NCBI GenBank assembly: GCA_041580375.1
Contig: JBFGDZ010000127.1
Span: 1 to 10,884 of the forward strand
Length of the DNA stretch: 10,884 nt
DNA from: JAPUIN01 sp041580375
Lineage (GTDB): Bacteria; Acidobacteriota; Polarisedimenticolia; Gp22-AA2
Direction of reading: 5' to 3'
In this document: positions 1-6,103 of the stretch, one piece after another
How positions within the stretch are numbered: the first letter of the stretch is position 1
Layout: each line of letters opens with the position of its first letter
Made by a program: the position numbers and the translations under genes
The notes under the pieces: generated by a model
What the model was told of the DNA's origin: nothing
Databases searched by the model: none
The model's input: only the letters and a program-made list of their open reading frames with translations

Positions 1-1147
1 CCATCTCGTCCCGCAGGCAGGCGTTGAGCAGATCGACCATCGTCTTGGGCGGGCCGTCCAGGGACGGGGAGACGTCGAACCGGGATGAAGTGGGGTCGAC
101 GTCGGGCGACGTGACGTGCGCGGTGACCGTCTCCGGGTCGGGCCGATCGGCGGCGAGGGCGGCGTCGGCCGCCTCGCCGACCTCGCTGTCGACCTCCTCG
201 CGGACGGCGCGCAGGAACGCCTCCGTCGTGACGCCGGACTGGACGAGGAAGCGGGCGAACGCGGGGATCGGATCCCTCCGGGCCTCCTCCTCGCGTTCGG
301 CGGCGGACTTGTACAGCCTCTCGTCGTCCGAGAGCGAGTGGGAGTAGGGCCTGATGGTGTGTGCGTGGACGAGGACCGGGCCGCCGTCCGGCCGGCGCAC
401 CCGGGCGATCGCATCGCGCAGCACGCGGTGCGACGCGATCGGATCGCAGCCGTCGACCTCCTGCACCCGCAGGCCCGGGACGCCGGAGAGCGCTTTCGAG
501 ATGCTCCCGCCGGTCGTCTGCGCCTCGACCGGCACGGAGATGGCGTACTGATTGTCGGTGATCAGGAACAGGACCGGCGCCCGCCTGAGGCACGAGGCGT
601 TGATCGCCTCCCAGAACTCGCCCTCGCTCGTGGCCCCGTCGCCGGCCGAGACGTAGACGATGTCGTCCGAGCCGGCCTCCAGCATGCGGCCGGCCTCGGC
701 GCAGCCGACGGCCTGCAGGAACTGGGTCCCGGTGGGGCTCGACTGCGACACGATGCGCAGGCGCGCGTGGCCCCAGTGGGACGGCATCTGCCGGCCTCCC
801 GAGGCGGGATCGGCCGCGGCGCCTACCGCCTGCAGGAACATCTCCTTCGGCGATACGCCGAGCTGCAGGCAGAGCGCCCGGTCGCGGTAATAGGGGTAGA
901 TCCAGTCGCGTCCCGGGCGTAGCAGCATCCCCGCGGCGGTGAGGACGGCCTCGTGTCCGGCGCCGCTGATCTGGAAATAGATCCGGTTCTGCCGCTTGAG
1001 CTGGATCTCCTTGTCGTCGATGCGGCGGGCCAGATACATCGTGCGGAAGATCCCGAGGAGCGACTCACGGGTCAGTCCTTCACGACGGAGATCGTCGAGA
1101 TCGAGTTCCTTCCCGAGCAGTGTTCCGGTGGCGCTTCGAGTGGACAT
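1..1147 (-). CDS. 2-oxoacid dehydrogenase E1, probable alpha-beta fusion (partial, 3' end outside window)
   Basis: ThDP-dependent E1 of a branched-chain 2-oxoacid or pyruvate dehydrogenase-type complex, which decarboxylates the 2-oxoacid and passes the acyl group to E2 lipoyl. My translation from ATG 1147-1145 stays open for 382 codons to the left edge. The start has an AGGAG box 4 nt upstream. Visible landmarks: a substrate-channel region around YPYYRDR (residues 84-90); GGRQMPSHWGH (117-127); the ThDP/Mg motif GDGATSEGEF at 169-178 closing with DNQYAIS at 198-204; and the E1-alpha loop HSLSDDERLY at 270-279. The alpha half seems to end near residue 350. After a linker, KTMVDLLNACLRDEM (368-382) resembles the opening of an E1 beta subunit, so I infer a fused alpha-beta E1 like those of Bacteroidetes and Acidobacteriota. 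The beta half is not in view, so the fusion is not proven. Substrate is undetermined. It follows the stand-alone E1 alpha gene by 32 bp. Confidence 0.88.
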   Translation of the reverse strand, partial: MSTRSATGTLLGKELDLDDLRREGLTRESLLGIFRTMYLARRIDDKEIQLKRQNRIYFQISGAGHEAVLTAAGMLLRPGRDWIYPYYRDRALCLQLGVSPKEMFLQAVGAAADPASGGRQMPSHWGHARLRIVSQSSPTGTQFLQAVGCAEAGRMLEAGSDDIVYVSAGDGATSEGEFWEAINASCLRRAPVLFLITDNQYAISVPVEAQTTGGSISKALSGVPGLRVQEVDGCDPIASHRVLRDAIARVRRPDGGPVLVHAHTIRPYSHSLSDDERLYKSAAEREEEARRDPIPAFARFLVQSGVTTEAFLRAVREEVDSEVGEAADAALAADRPDPETVTAHVTSPDVDPTSSRFDVSPSLDGPPKTMVDLLNACLRDEM

Positions 1148-1151
1148 GGCG

Positions 1152-1156
1152 CTCCT
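1152..1156 (-). promoter_or_regulatory. Ribosome binding site of the fused-type E1 gene
   Basis: AGGAG lies 4 nt before the ATG at 1147. It supports this start for a gene that has no stop in the window. The 13-base context GAGGAGCGCCATG is identical to that of pdxJ. Confidence 0.7.
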
Positions 1157-1179
1157 CGTCAGGCGGTCCTTCGGGCCGC

Positions 1180-2379
1180 CTATCGGATGGACTGTCGCGC
1201 CGATCGCTTCTCCACCCCCTCGCCTGGACGCGATCGACCGTCGATGATGTTGATGCCCGCATGGACCCCCGCGGCGGCGTCCGCCGGCGCAGGCATGCGC
1301 GACCTGCGGCTCTCGAGAGCCTCCCTCTCGGCCTCCTCGACCTCGGCCGTCACGCGGGCCTCGGCCTCCTCCAGCAGGCCCCGGTTGGCCTTCCGCCGGG
1401 CCTGCTCCGCCCGCCGGCGGCCGTCCAGGGACGGGCCGTCCTCTATAAGGTATATCTCATAGGTCCCGATGGGATCCCTCAATCCCCAATAACGGAATTG
1501 TTCTTCCGGGAGGATCGCCCGGGCCTCGGCCTCGTCGTGCGTGGCGTGCCCCCCCATGCGGAACGTGCGGGCCGTCAGGAGCCTCGGACCGCCCCCCCGG
1601 CGGCACTCCCCGGCCAGGAGGGCCGTCGCCGCGTGGACGTCCAGGACGTTGTTCCCGTCGCAGGTCAGGCCGGGCACCCCGTAGGCCGGCCCCAGGTCCT
1701 CCATCCGGCCCGCGCTGTGCCTCTCGACCGGGGTGCCGAGGGCGATGGCGTTGTCCTGCAGGACGATGACGAGCGGCACCTTCATCACGGCGGCGAAGTT
1801 GAAGCCCTCGTGGAAGGCGCTCGTGCGGCTGGCGCCGTCGCCCACCCAGGTGACCGCCACGCGCTCCTCGCGCCGCTGCCTCGCGGCGAGGGCGATGCCG
1901 GTGAAGACCGGCACGAGCGCCGCCATCATGCTGGTGGGCGGGATCACCCCCAGGCCCGGATCCCCCGTGTGGAGGTCGCGCCCGCGCGTGATCTGATCCC
2001 CCGTGCCCAGATAGGCCTTGAACATCTGCGCCACGGGCATCCCCATCTCGTGGCAGGCGCCGGCGTTGCGAATCATGGGGCCGACGAGATCCCCCGATCG
2101 CAGCGCGCGCACCGCCCCCACCGTGACCGCCTCCTCGCCCGTCCCGAGCCAGGCCTTGGAGATCACCCCCTGCCGCACCCAGCGCTTGAGGGTGATGTCG
2201 TGCAGGCGAAAACGCACCATCCCCTCGTACAGGCGCAGGTGGTCCTCAGGCCGGAGGCGATCGATCACGCCGGCGCGCTGCGGGTCCTTCCGGAGCGTCT
2301 CGCGGTAGGCGGCCATCACCGAGGCGTCGGCGGCGAAGTCGACGTACTCCGGCGGGTCGTACAGGGGAAACCGTCTCAT
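1180..2379 (-). CDS. 2-oxoacid dehydrogenase E1 component, alpha subunit (stand-alone)
   Basis: A 399-residue ThDP-dependent E1 alpha subunit, cytosolic, expected to pair with an E1 beta subunit in a pyruvate, branched-chain 2-oxoacid or acetoin dehydrogenase-type complex. Features seen: GTGEEA near residues 79-84; the ThDP/Mg motif opening at GDG (180-182) and closing at QDN (208-210), where many relatives have NN; AYGVPG (232-237); and RMGGHATHDE (274-283), the counterpart of the E1-alpha active-site loop, in the GH-xx-HD form rather than SHSxSDD. Family homology seems to end near residue 374, leaving about 25 basic, low-complexity residues. The ATG overlaps the pdxJ stop (ATGA), suggesting translational coupling. 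An AAGGAG lies about 11 nt upstream. The next gene is a second E1 with its own alpha half, so the beta partner is unclear. I would not choose between pdhA, bkdA and acoA from sequence alone. Confidence 0.92.
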   Translation of the reverse strand: MRRFPLYDPPEYVDFAADASVMAAYRETLRKDPQRAGVIDRLRPEDHLRLYEGMVRFRLHDITLKRWVRQGVISKAWLGTGEEAVTVGAVRALRSGDLVGPMIRNAGACHEMGMPVAQMFKAYLGTGDQITRGRDLHTGDPGLGVIPPTSMMAALVPVFTGIALAARQRREERVAVTWVGDGASRTSAFHEGFNFAAVMKVPLVIVLQDNAIALGTPVERHSAGRMEDLGPAYGVPGLTCDGNNVLDVHAATALLAGECRRGGGPRLLTARTFRMGGHATHDEAEARAILPEEQFRYWGLRDPIGTYEIYLIEDGPSLDGRRRAEQARRKANRGLLEEAEARVTAEVEEAEREALESRRSRMPAPADAAAGVHAGINIIDGRSRPGEGVEKRSARQSIR

Positions 2380-3101
2380 CGGCGCAAAAGCTCCTTCATC
2401 TCACGGACTGCACGCTCCATGCCAACGAGGACCGCGCGGGCCACGATCGCGTGTCCGATGTTGAGCTCCTCGATCTCGGGGATCTGGACGATGCGCCGGA
2501 CGTTGGTGTAGTCGAGGCCGTGTCCGGCCAGGACCCTCAGGCCCATCTTCGAGGCGGCACGGGCCGCCTGGGCCACCGCGTCGGCCTCCTTCAGCGCCAG
2601 ATCCTCCCGCCTCGCTTCCGAGTACTTGGCGGTGTTGATCTCGATCATCCGGGCGCCGAGCTTGGAGATCGCCTTGATCTGGTCGTAGTCCGGGTCGGCG
2701 AAGATCGAGACCTCGATACCCGCCTCGCGGATCTCCCCGACCGTCTTGCGCGCCAGCGTCAGATTGAGCAGGACGTCGAGGCCTCCCTCGGTCGTCACCT
2801 CCTCCCGGCGCTCGGGAACGAGCGTCACGTGATCCGGCTTGTGCGTCGCGGCGGTCGTCACCATGGCGGGGCTCGCCGCCATCTCCAGATTCAGGCGGGT
2901 CTTCACGACCTTCCGCAGGAGCTCCAGATCGCGCTCCTGAATGTGGCGGCGGTCGCCACGCAGGTGAATGGTGATGCCGTCGGCGCCCGCCAGCTCGGCC
3001 AGCGTCGCGGCCGCGACCGGATCGGGCTCCTCGGCCTTGCGCGCCTGGCGCAGGGTGGCGATGTGGTCGACGTTGACTCCGAGTCTCACCGGATCGGGCA
3101 T
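2376..3101 (-). CDS. pdxJ: Pyridoxine 5'-phosphate synthase PdxJ
   Basis: Condenses 1-deoxyxylulose 5-phosphate with 3-amino-2-oxopropyl phosphate to form pyridoxine 5'-phosphate, in the DXP-dependent vitamin B6 pathway; cytosolic TIM barrel. The 241-residue length is normal. Motifs seen: GVNVDHIATLRQAR (8-21), HLRGDRRHI (46-54) carrying the catalytic-type His46, NLEMA with Glu73, and AGHGLDYTN with His194. Position 49 is Gly where the motif usually reads HLREDRRH. The frame is open further upstream to 3179, inside the end of glmM. I chose ATG 3101 because family homology starts there and AGGAG sits 4 nt before it. The gene lies 20 bp after glmM, a known neighbour order, and its stop overlaps the next start by 4 bp. 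acpS, often next in this order, is absent. Confidence 0.96.
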   Translation of the reverse strand: MPDPVRLGVNVDHIATLRQARKAEEPDPVAAATLAELAGADGITIHLRGDRRHIQERDLELLRKVVKTRLNLEMAASPAMVTTAATHKPDHVTLVPERREEVTTEGGLDVLLNLTLARKTVGEIREAGIEVSIFADPDYDQIKAISKLGARMIEINTAKYSEARREDLALKEADAVAQAARAASKMGLRVLAGHGLDYTNVRRIVQIPEIEELNIGHAIVARAVLVGMERAVREMKELLRR

Positions 3102-3105
3102 GGCG

Positions 3106-3110
3106 CTCCT
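3106..3110 (-). promoter_or_regulatory. Ribosome binding site deciding the pdxJ start
   Basis: AGGAG with a 4-nt spacer to ATG 3101. It supports this start over the longer frame that begins at 3179 inside glmM. Confidence 0.7.
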
Positions 3111-3121
3111 CTGGCCCGGGG

Positions 3122-4504
3122 TCAGGACGGGGTCCGCCCGATCGCGTCCTCGATGACGCGTCTCAGGCGTTCGGCGCACGCTTCCACGGCGTCCCGGGAC
3201 TCCCCCTCCACCATGATGCGTGCCTTCGGCTCGGTTCCAGAGTATCGCACCAGCACCCTGCCGCGGTCCCCCAATCGGCGTTTCTCGTCACGGATGGAGG
3301 GGCCGATGGCGGGATGGCTCTCCAGCGGGGGACGCGAGCGGACCTGCACGTTGACCAGGACCTGGGGGCAGGGGCGGACGCTGCCGGCCCATGCGGCGAG
3401 GTCGAGCCGGGTGCGCTCGAGCAGGTCGAGAAGCACTAGACCCGTCAGGAGGCCGTCCCCCGTCGTGGCGCGGTCCAGAAAGATGATGTGACCCGATTGT
3501 TCCCCGCCCAGGACCAATCCGCCCCGCTGCATCTCCTCCAGGACGTACTTGTCCCCGACGGGGGCCCGCAGGAGGGCGATCCCCAGGGAGCGGAGGGCCC
3601 GCTCCAGCCACAGGTTGCTCATGACGGTGCCGACGACGGCGTCGCCGGGGAGAGCATTCCGCTCCTTCATCCTGCGGGCCGCGAGGTACAGGATGTAATC
3701 GCCGTCCAGGACGCGGCCGGAGGAGTCGACCGCCAGGCAGCGATCGGCGTCCCCGTCGAACGCCAGACCGAGGCGGGCCGAGCGCTCGCGCACGACCCGC
3801 GCCAGGCGCTCCGGATGGAGGGCCCCGCAGGCTTCGTTGATGTTGGTCCCGTCCGGCTCGGTGTGGAGCGCGATCACCTCCGACCCGGCGCGCCGGAAGA
3901 GCTCCGGCGCGAGATCGCAGGCCGCGCCGTGGGCGCAGTCCAGCACCACGCGCCAGTCCCCGTAGGACGCGCCCGGATCGACCGAGGCCAGAAGCGCCTC
4001 GACATACCGGTGCCGCAGATCCCCGGGCTCCGCGTCCTGCGGGAGAGGCCGGTCGCCGCCTCCGGAGCTCGGGGCGGCGCGGGCGCGTTTGCGATCCCCT
4101 CCGTCGAGGACCCGGGCCTCGATCGAGGACTCCAGCGCGTCCGGAAGCTTGAACCCCTCGCGCGAGAAGACCTTGATGCCGTTGTCGCGGTACGGATTGT
4201 GCGAGGCGGAGATGACGACCCCGGCGTCGTAGCCGATGGTCCGCGTGAGGCCCGCGACCGCCGGCGTGGTCAGCACGCCACCGCGGTGGACGCGGCCGCC
4301 GGCCGCCTCGACGCCGCGCGCCAGCGCGTCCTCGATCGACGGCCCGGACTGACGCGTGTCGCGCCCGATGAGTATGCAGGGCTCTCCGGAGGACGACGGG
4401 ATCGAGGACACCAGCGCCTCGCCGATGCGGGCGACGGTGTCGCCGTCCAGAGGAAAGAGGCCGGCGGTGCCCCGGATGCCGTCGGTTCCGAACAGCCGCT
4501 TCAA
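3122..4504 (-). CDS. glmM: Phosphoglucosamine mutase GlmM
   Basis: Converts glucosamine 6-phosphate to glucosamine 1-phosphate, the step before UDP-GlcNAc formation for peptidoglycan and lipopolysaccharide; cytosolic. The 460-residue protein opens with the family signature KRLFGTDGIRG. It has the phosphoserine loop ISASHNP (98-104, Ser101 as the catalytic residue), the Mg-binding loop DGDADR (250-255), the sugar-binding GEQSGH (334-339) and the phosphate-binding RYSGTEPKAR (420-429). All four functional loops are intact. The start codon is TTG at 4504-4502. The signature begins at once after it, and AGGAG lies 9 nt upstream next to the cdaR stop. The gene is 13 bp after cdaR. In Bacillus, Listeria and Lactococcus, CdaA binds GlmM and c-di-AMP synthesis is tied to it, so this order may reflect a physical complex. 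Confidence 0.97.
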   Translation of the reverse strand: MKRLFGTDGIRGTAGLFPLDGDTVARIGEALVSSIPSSSGEPCILIGRDTRQSGPSIEDALARGVEAAGGRVHRGGVLTTPAVAGLTRTIGYDAGVVISASHNPYRDNGIKVFSREGFKLPDALESSIEARVLDGGDRKRARAAPSSGGGDRPLPQDAEPGDLRHRYVEALLASVDPGASYGDWRVVLDCAHGAACDLAPELFRRAGSEVIALHTEPDGTNINEACGALHPERLARVVRERSARLGLAFDGDADRCLAVDSSGRVLDGDYILYLAARRMKERNALPGDAVVGTVMSNLWLERALRSLGIALLRAPVGDKYVLEEMQRGGLVLGGEQSGHIIFLDRATTGDGLLTGLVLLDLLERTRLDLAAWAGSVRPCPQVLVNVQVRSRPPLESHPAIGPSIRDEKRRLGDRGRVLVRYSGTEPKARIMVEGESRDAVEACAERLRRVIEDAIGRTPS

Positions 4505-4513
4505 GACCTCCGG

Positions 4514-4518
4514 CTCCT
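4514..4518 (-). promoter_or_regulatory. Ribosome binding site for the TTG start of glmM
   Basis: AGGAG overlaps the end of the cdaR TGA stop (TGAGGAG) and lies 9 nt before TTG 4504. A second purine box, GGAGG at 4507-4511, is only 2 nt from the TTG and probably too close to serve. The overlap suggests coupled translation of cdaR and glmM. Confidence 0.6.
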
Positions 4519-5225
4519 CATGCCGGCTTCCGGTTCGAGGATGCCGGCCCGCGGCTGCGGCGGCCGGAGGCGTCGGCGTCGATCGAGACGTGGACGCGCA
4601 CCGGTCCCGCAGGACGGACGACGCGCACCCGGCTGCCGGGGCGGGCGTCGGGGACCGGGGTCACTTCGACGTCGTAATCCTTCGACTCCCCTTCGAGCGA
4701 GATGGTGCCGGTCGTGGCGCGCTTGATCCGGGCGACCTCGCTGGCCGGCCCCTCGATCGTCACGACGGCGGGATCGATCACATGGGCGCGCTTCCTGTGC
4801 CCCGGCGCCGGCCGCCCCGCGAACTCGGCCACGACCGGGACCTCGCGCTGGACGCGCTTTTCGACGTGCAGAGGGATGACCCCGGGCTCGATGCGCACGA
4901 CGGCGGCTCCCGGGGGTGCCTTGATCATGTTTGTCGTGATCGGGACGTACTGTTCGCCGAGCGGGATCCGGGAGAGATCGATCCTGGCCGACAGCCGGTC
5001 CCCGGTCACGTTGCGCAGGTTCGGCTCGGCTCCTCGCAGGCGGACCTGAACCGTGTCGATGACGTCACCCGAGAGCTCGAGGCCCTCCGGAATGCTCACG
5101 TACTCGATCGGCACGGCGAAGTCCTTGAATCGATCCTCCTCCGTGCTGACGACGACCCAGCAGACGACCGCCAGCAGGAACGAGATGATCTTCCGCAGGG
5201 CGTTGTGCCGAAGGTTCATCCGCAT
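4518..5225 (-). CDS. cdaR: YbbR-domain membrane protein, CdaR-type regulator of CdaA
   Basis: Predicted membrane-anchored partner of the diadenylate cyclase. In Firmicutes, CdaR binds CdaA and modulates c-di-AMP output. The 235-residue protein has a short basic N-terminus, one hydrophobic helix at about residues 11-27 (KIISFLLAVVCWVVV) and an extracytoplasmic beta-rich part. I see two YbbR-like repeats, about 33-122 and 125-213, with the repeat-like IDLSRIPLG (82-90) and VIDPAVVTIEGP (149-160). The C-terminal 20 residues are basic and low in complexity. Two repeats are fewer than the three or four of some Firmicute proteins. The start is 7 bp after cdaA. ATG at 5225 or 5219 (third codon) are both possible, and neither has a clear Shine-Dalgarno box. 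The assignment rests on YbbR features and on the position between cdaA and glmM. Confidence 0.9.
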   Translation of the reverse strand: MRMNLRHNALRKIISFLLAVVCWVVVSTEEDRFKDFAVPIEYVSIPEGLELSGDVIDTVQVRLRGAEPNLRNVTGDRLSARIDLSRIPLGEQYVPITTNMIKAPPGAAVVRIEPGVIPLHVEKRVQREVPVVAEFAGRPAPGHRKRAHVIDPAVVTIEGPASEVARIKRATTGTISLEGESKDYDVEVTPVPDARPGSRVRVVRPAGPVRVHVSIDADASGRRSRGPASSNRKPA

Positions 5226-5232
5226 GACCGAC

Positions 5233-6075
5233 TCACGCGCTGTCCCCGGCCCGCCGGCCTTCGGCGGGGGACGAGCGTTTCTTCGGAGGTTCCACCGCCA
5301 GCCGGTTCCGCAGGTACCGCCTCAGCCCGGCGGCGTCCATCGCCGGCGAGAGCCGGCCCTCAACCGCCGCCTGGATGGTGCCGCGTTCCTCCGAAACGAC
5401 GATGACGATGCAGTCGTATTCCTCGGTCAGCCCGATGGCGGCGCGATGCCGTGAGCCGTACTCGCTGGACAGACGGGGATTGTTCGTCACCGGCAGGAAG
5501 CAGGAGGCCGCCTTGATCCGGCCGTCCCCGATGATCACCGCTCCGTCGTGCAGCGGCGATCCCGGCGTGAAGATGTTCAGCAGAAGATCGCGGGAGATCG
5601 CCGCGTCGATCGGCGTGCCCGACTCGATCTGGTCCGGCAGCGCCTGCTCCCCCTCGATGACGATCAGGGCGCCCGCGGGACGGGACGCGAGATCGTCCGC
5701 GGCCCGCACGATGTCGTCGAGCGCCGCGTCGGTCATCTCCCGGCTCCCCAGCCTGAGAAACGACGTGCGGCCGAGCCGCGCCAGGGCGCGCCGGATGGTT
5801 GTCTGGAACAGGATGATGATCGCGAACGGCGCATAGAAGAGGGCGTGCCCCAGGATGCGGTGAACCGTGTGCAGGTGCAGCGGCTGCTCGGGCCCCGTCA
5901 CCCAGTAGCACAGAATCACAACCAGGACGCCGACGAGCGTCTGCAGGGCGCGGGTTCCCTTGAGGAGAAGCCCGACCTGGTAGAACAGGACGCTCATCAG
6001 AAGGATGTCGAGGGCGTCCCGCCAGCCGAAGGCGAAGGAACCGAACTGCGGCAGGATGGTCTCGAGCATGCTCAT
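5233..6075 (-). CDS. cdaA: Diadenylate cyclase CdaA (c-di-AMP synthase)
   Basis: Makes cyclic di-AMP from two ATP; membrane-bound with a cytosolic catalytic domain. The 280-residue protein has three hydrophobic segments at about 21-39, 43-60 and 77-91, then a DisA_N domain at about 92-255. Both catalytic motifs are intact: DGA in SPLHDGAVII (177-179) and RHR in GSRHRAAIGLTE (209-211). This spacing fits CdaA proteins of about 270-280 residues. The C-terminal tail is basic. The frame is open upstream to 6291, but that part lies inside folP. ATG 6075 starts at the family's usual N-terminus, 28 bp after the folP stop. No strong Shine-Dalgarno is visible; ATG 6069 is an alternative. A five-codon frame (6072-6089) overlaps the start as ATGA. 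With cdaR and glmM downstream this is the canonical c-di-AMP operon. Confidence 0.96.
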   Translation of the reverse strand: MSMLETILPQFGSFAFGWRDALDILLMSVLFYQVGLLLKGTRALQTLVGVLVVILCYWVTGPEQPLHLHTVHRILGHALFYAPFAIIILFQTTIRRALARLGRTSFLRLGSREMTDAALDDIVRAADDLASRPAGALIVIEGEQALPDQIESGTPIDAAISRDLLLNIFTPGSPLHDGAVIIGDGRIKAASCFLPVTNNPRLSSEYGSRHRAAIGLTEEYDCIVIVVSEERGTIQAAVEGRLSPAMDAAGLRRYLRNRLAVEPPKKRSSPAEGRRAGDSA

Positions 6076-6103
6076 CGGAGTCGCTTCATCGTATCCGCAG
6101 GCT

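Noticed and set aside
823..1068. Minus-strand open frame of 81 codons near the left edge
   Set aside because: It is an out-of-frame shadow of the E1 gene, whose real frame is open to base 1 and carries ThDP motifs.
1120..2511. Open frame of 463 codons on the plus strand opposite E1 alpha
   Set aside because: It is antisense to a gene with clear family motifs. Its Arg/Gly/Ala/Pro-rich translation shows no domain, as expected from stop-poor GC-rich DNA.
3102..3179. Upstream extension of pdxJ into glmM
   Set aside because: PdxJ homology and a good AGGAG box both point to ATG 3101; the extra residues look random.
3488..4726. Open frame of 412 codons on the plus strand opposite glmM and cdaR
   Set aside because: It mirrors two well-supported genes and has no recognisable motif.
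6072..6089. Five-codon leader frame (MKRLR) overlapping the cdaA start as ATGA
   Set aside because: Such short frames are common by chance and it has no ribosome binding site; kept only as a remark in the cdaA entry.
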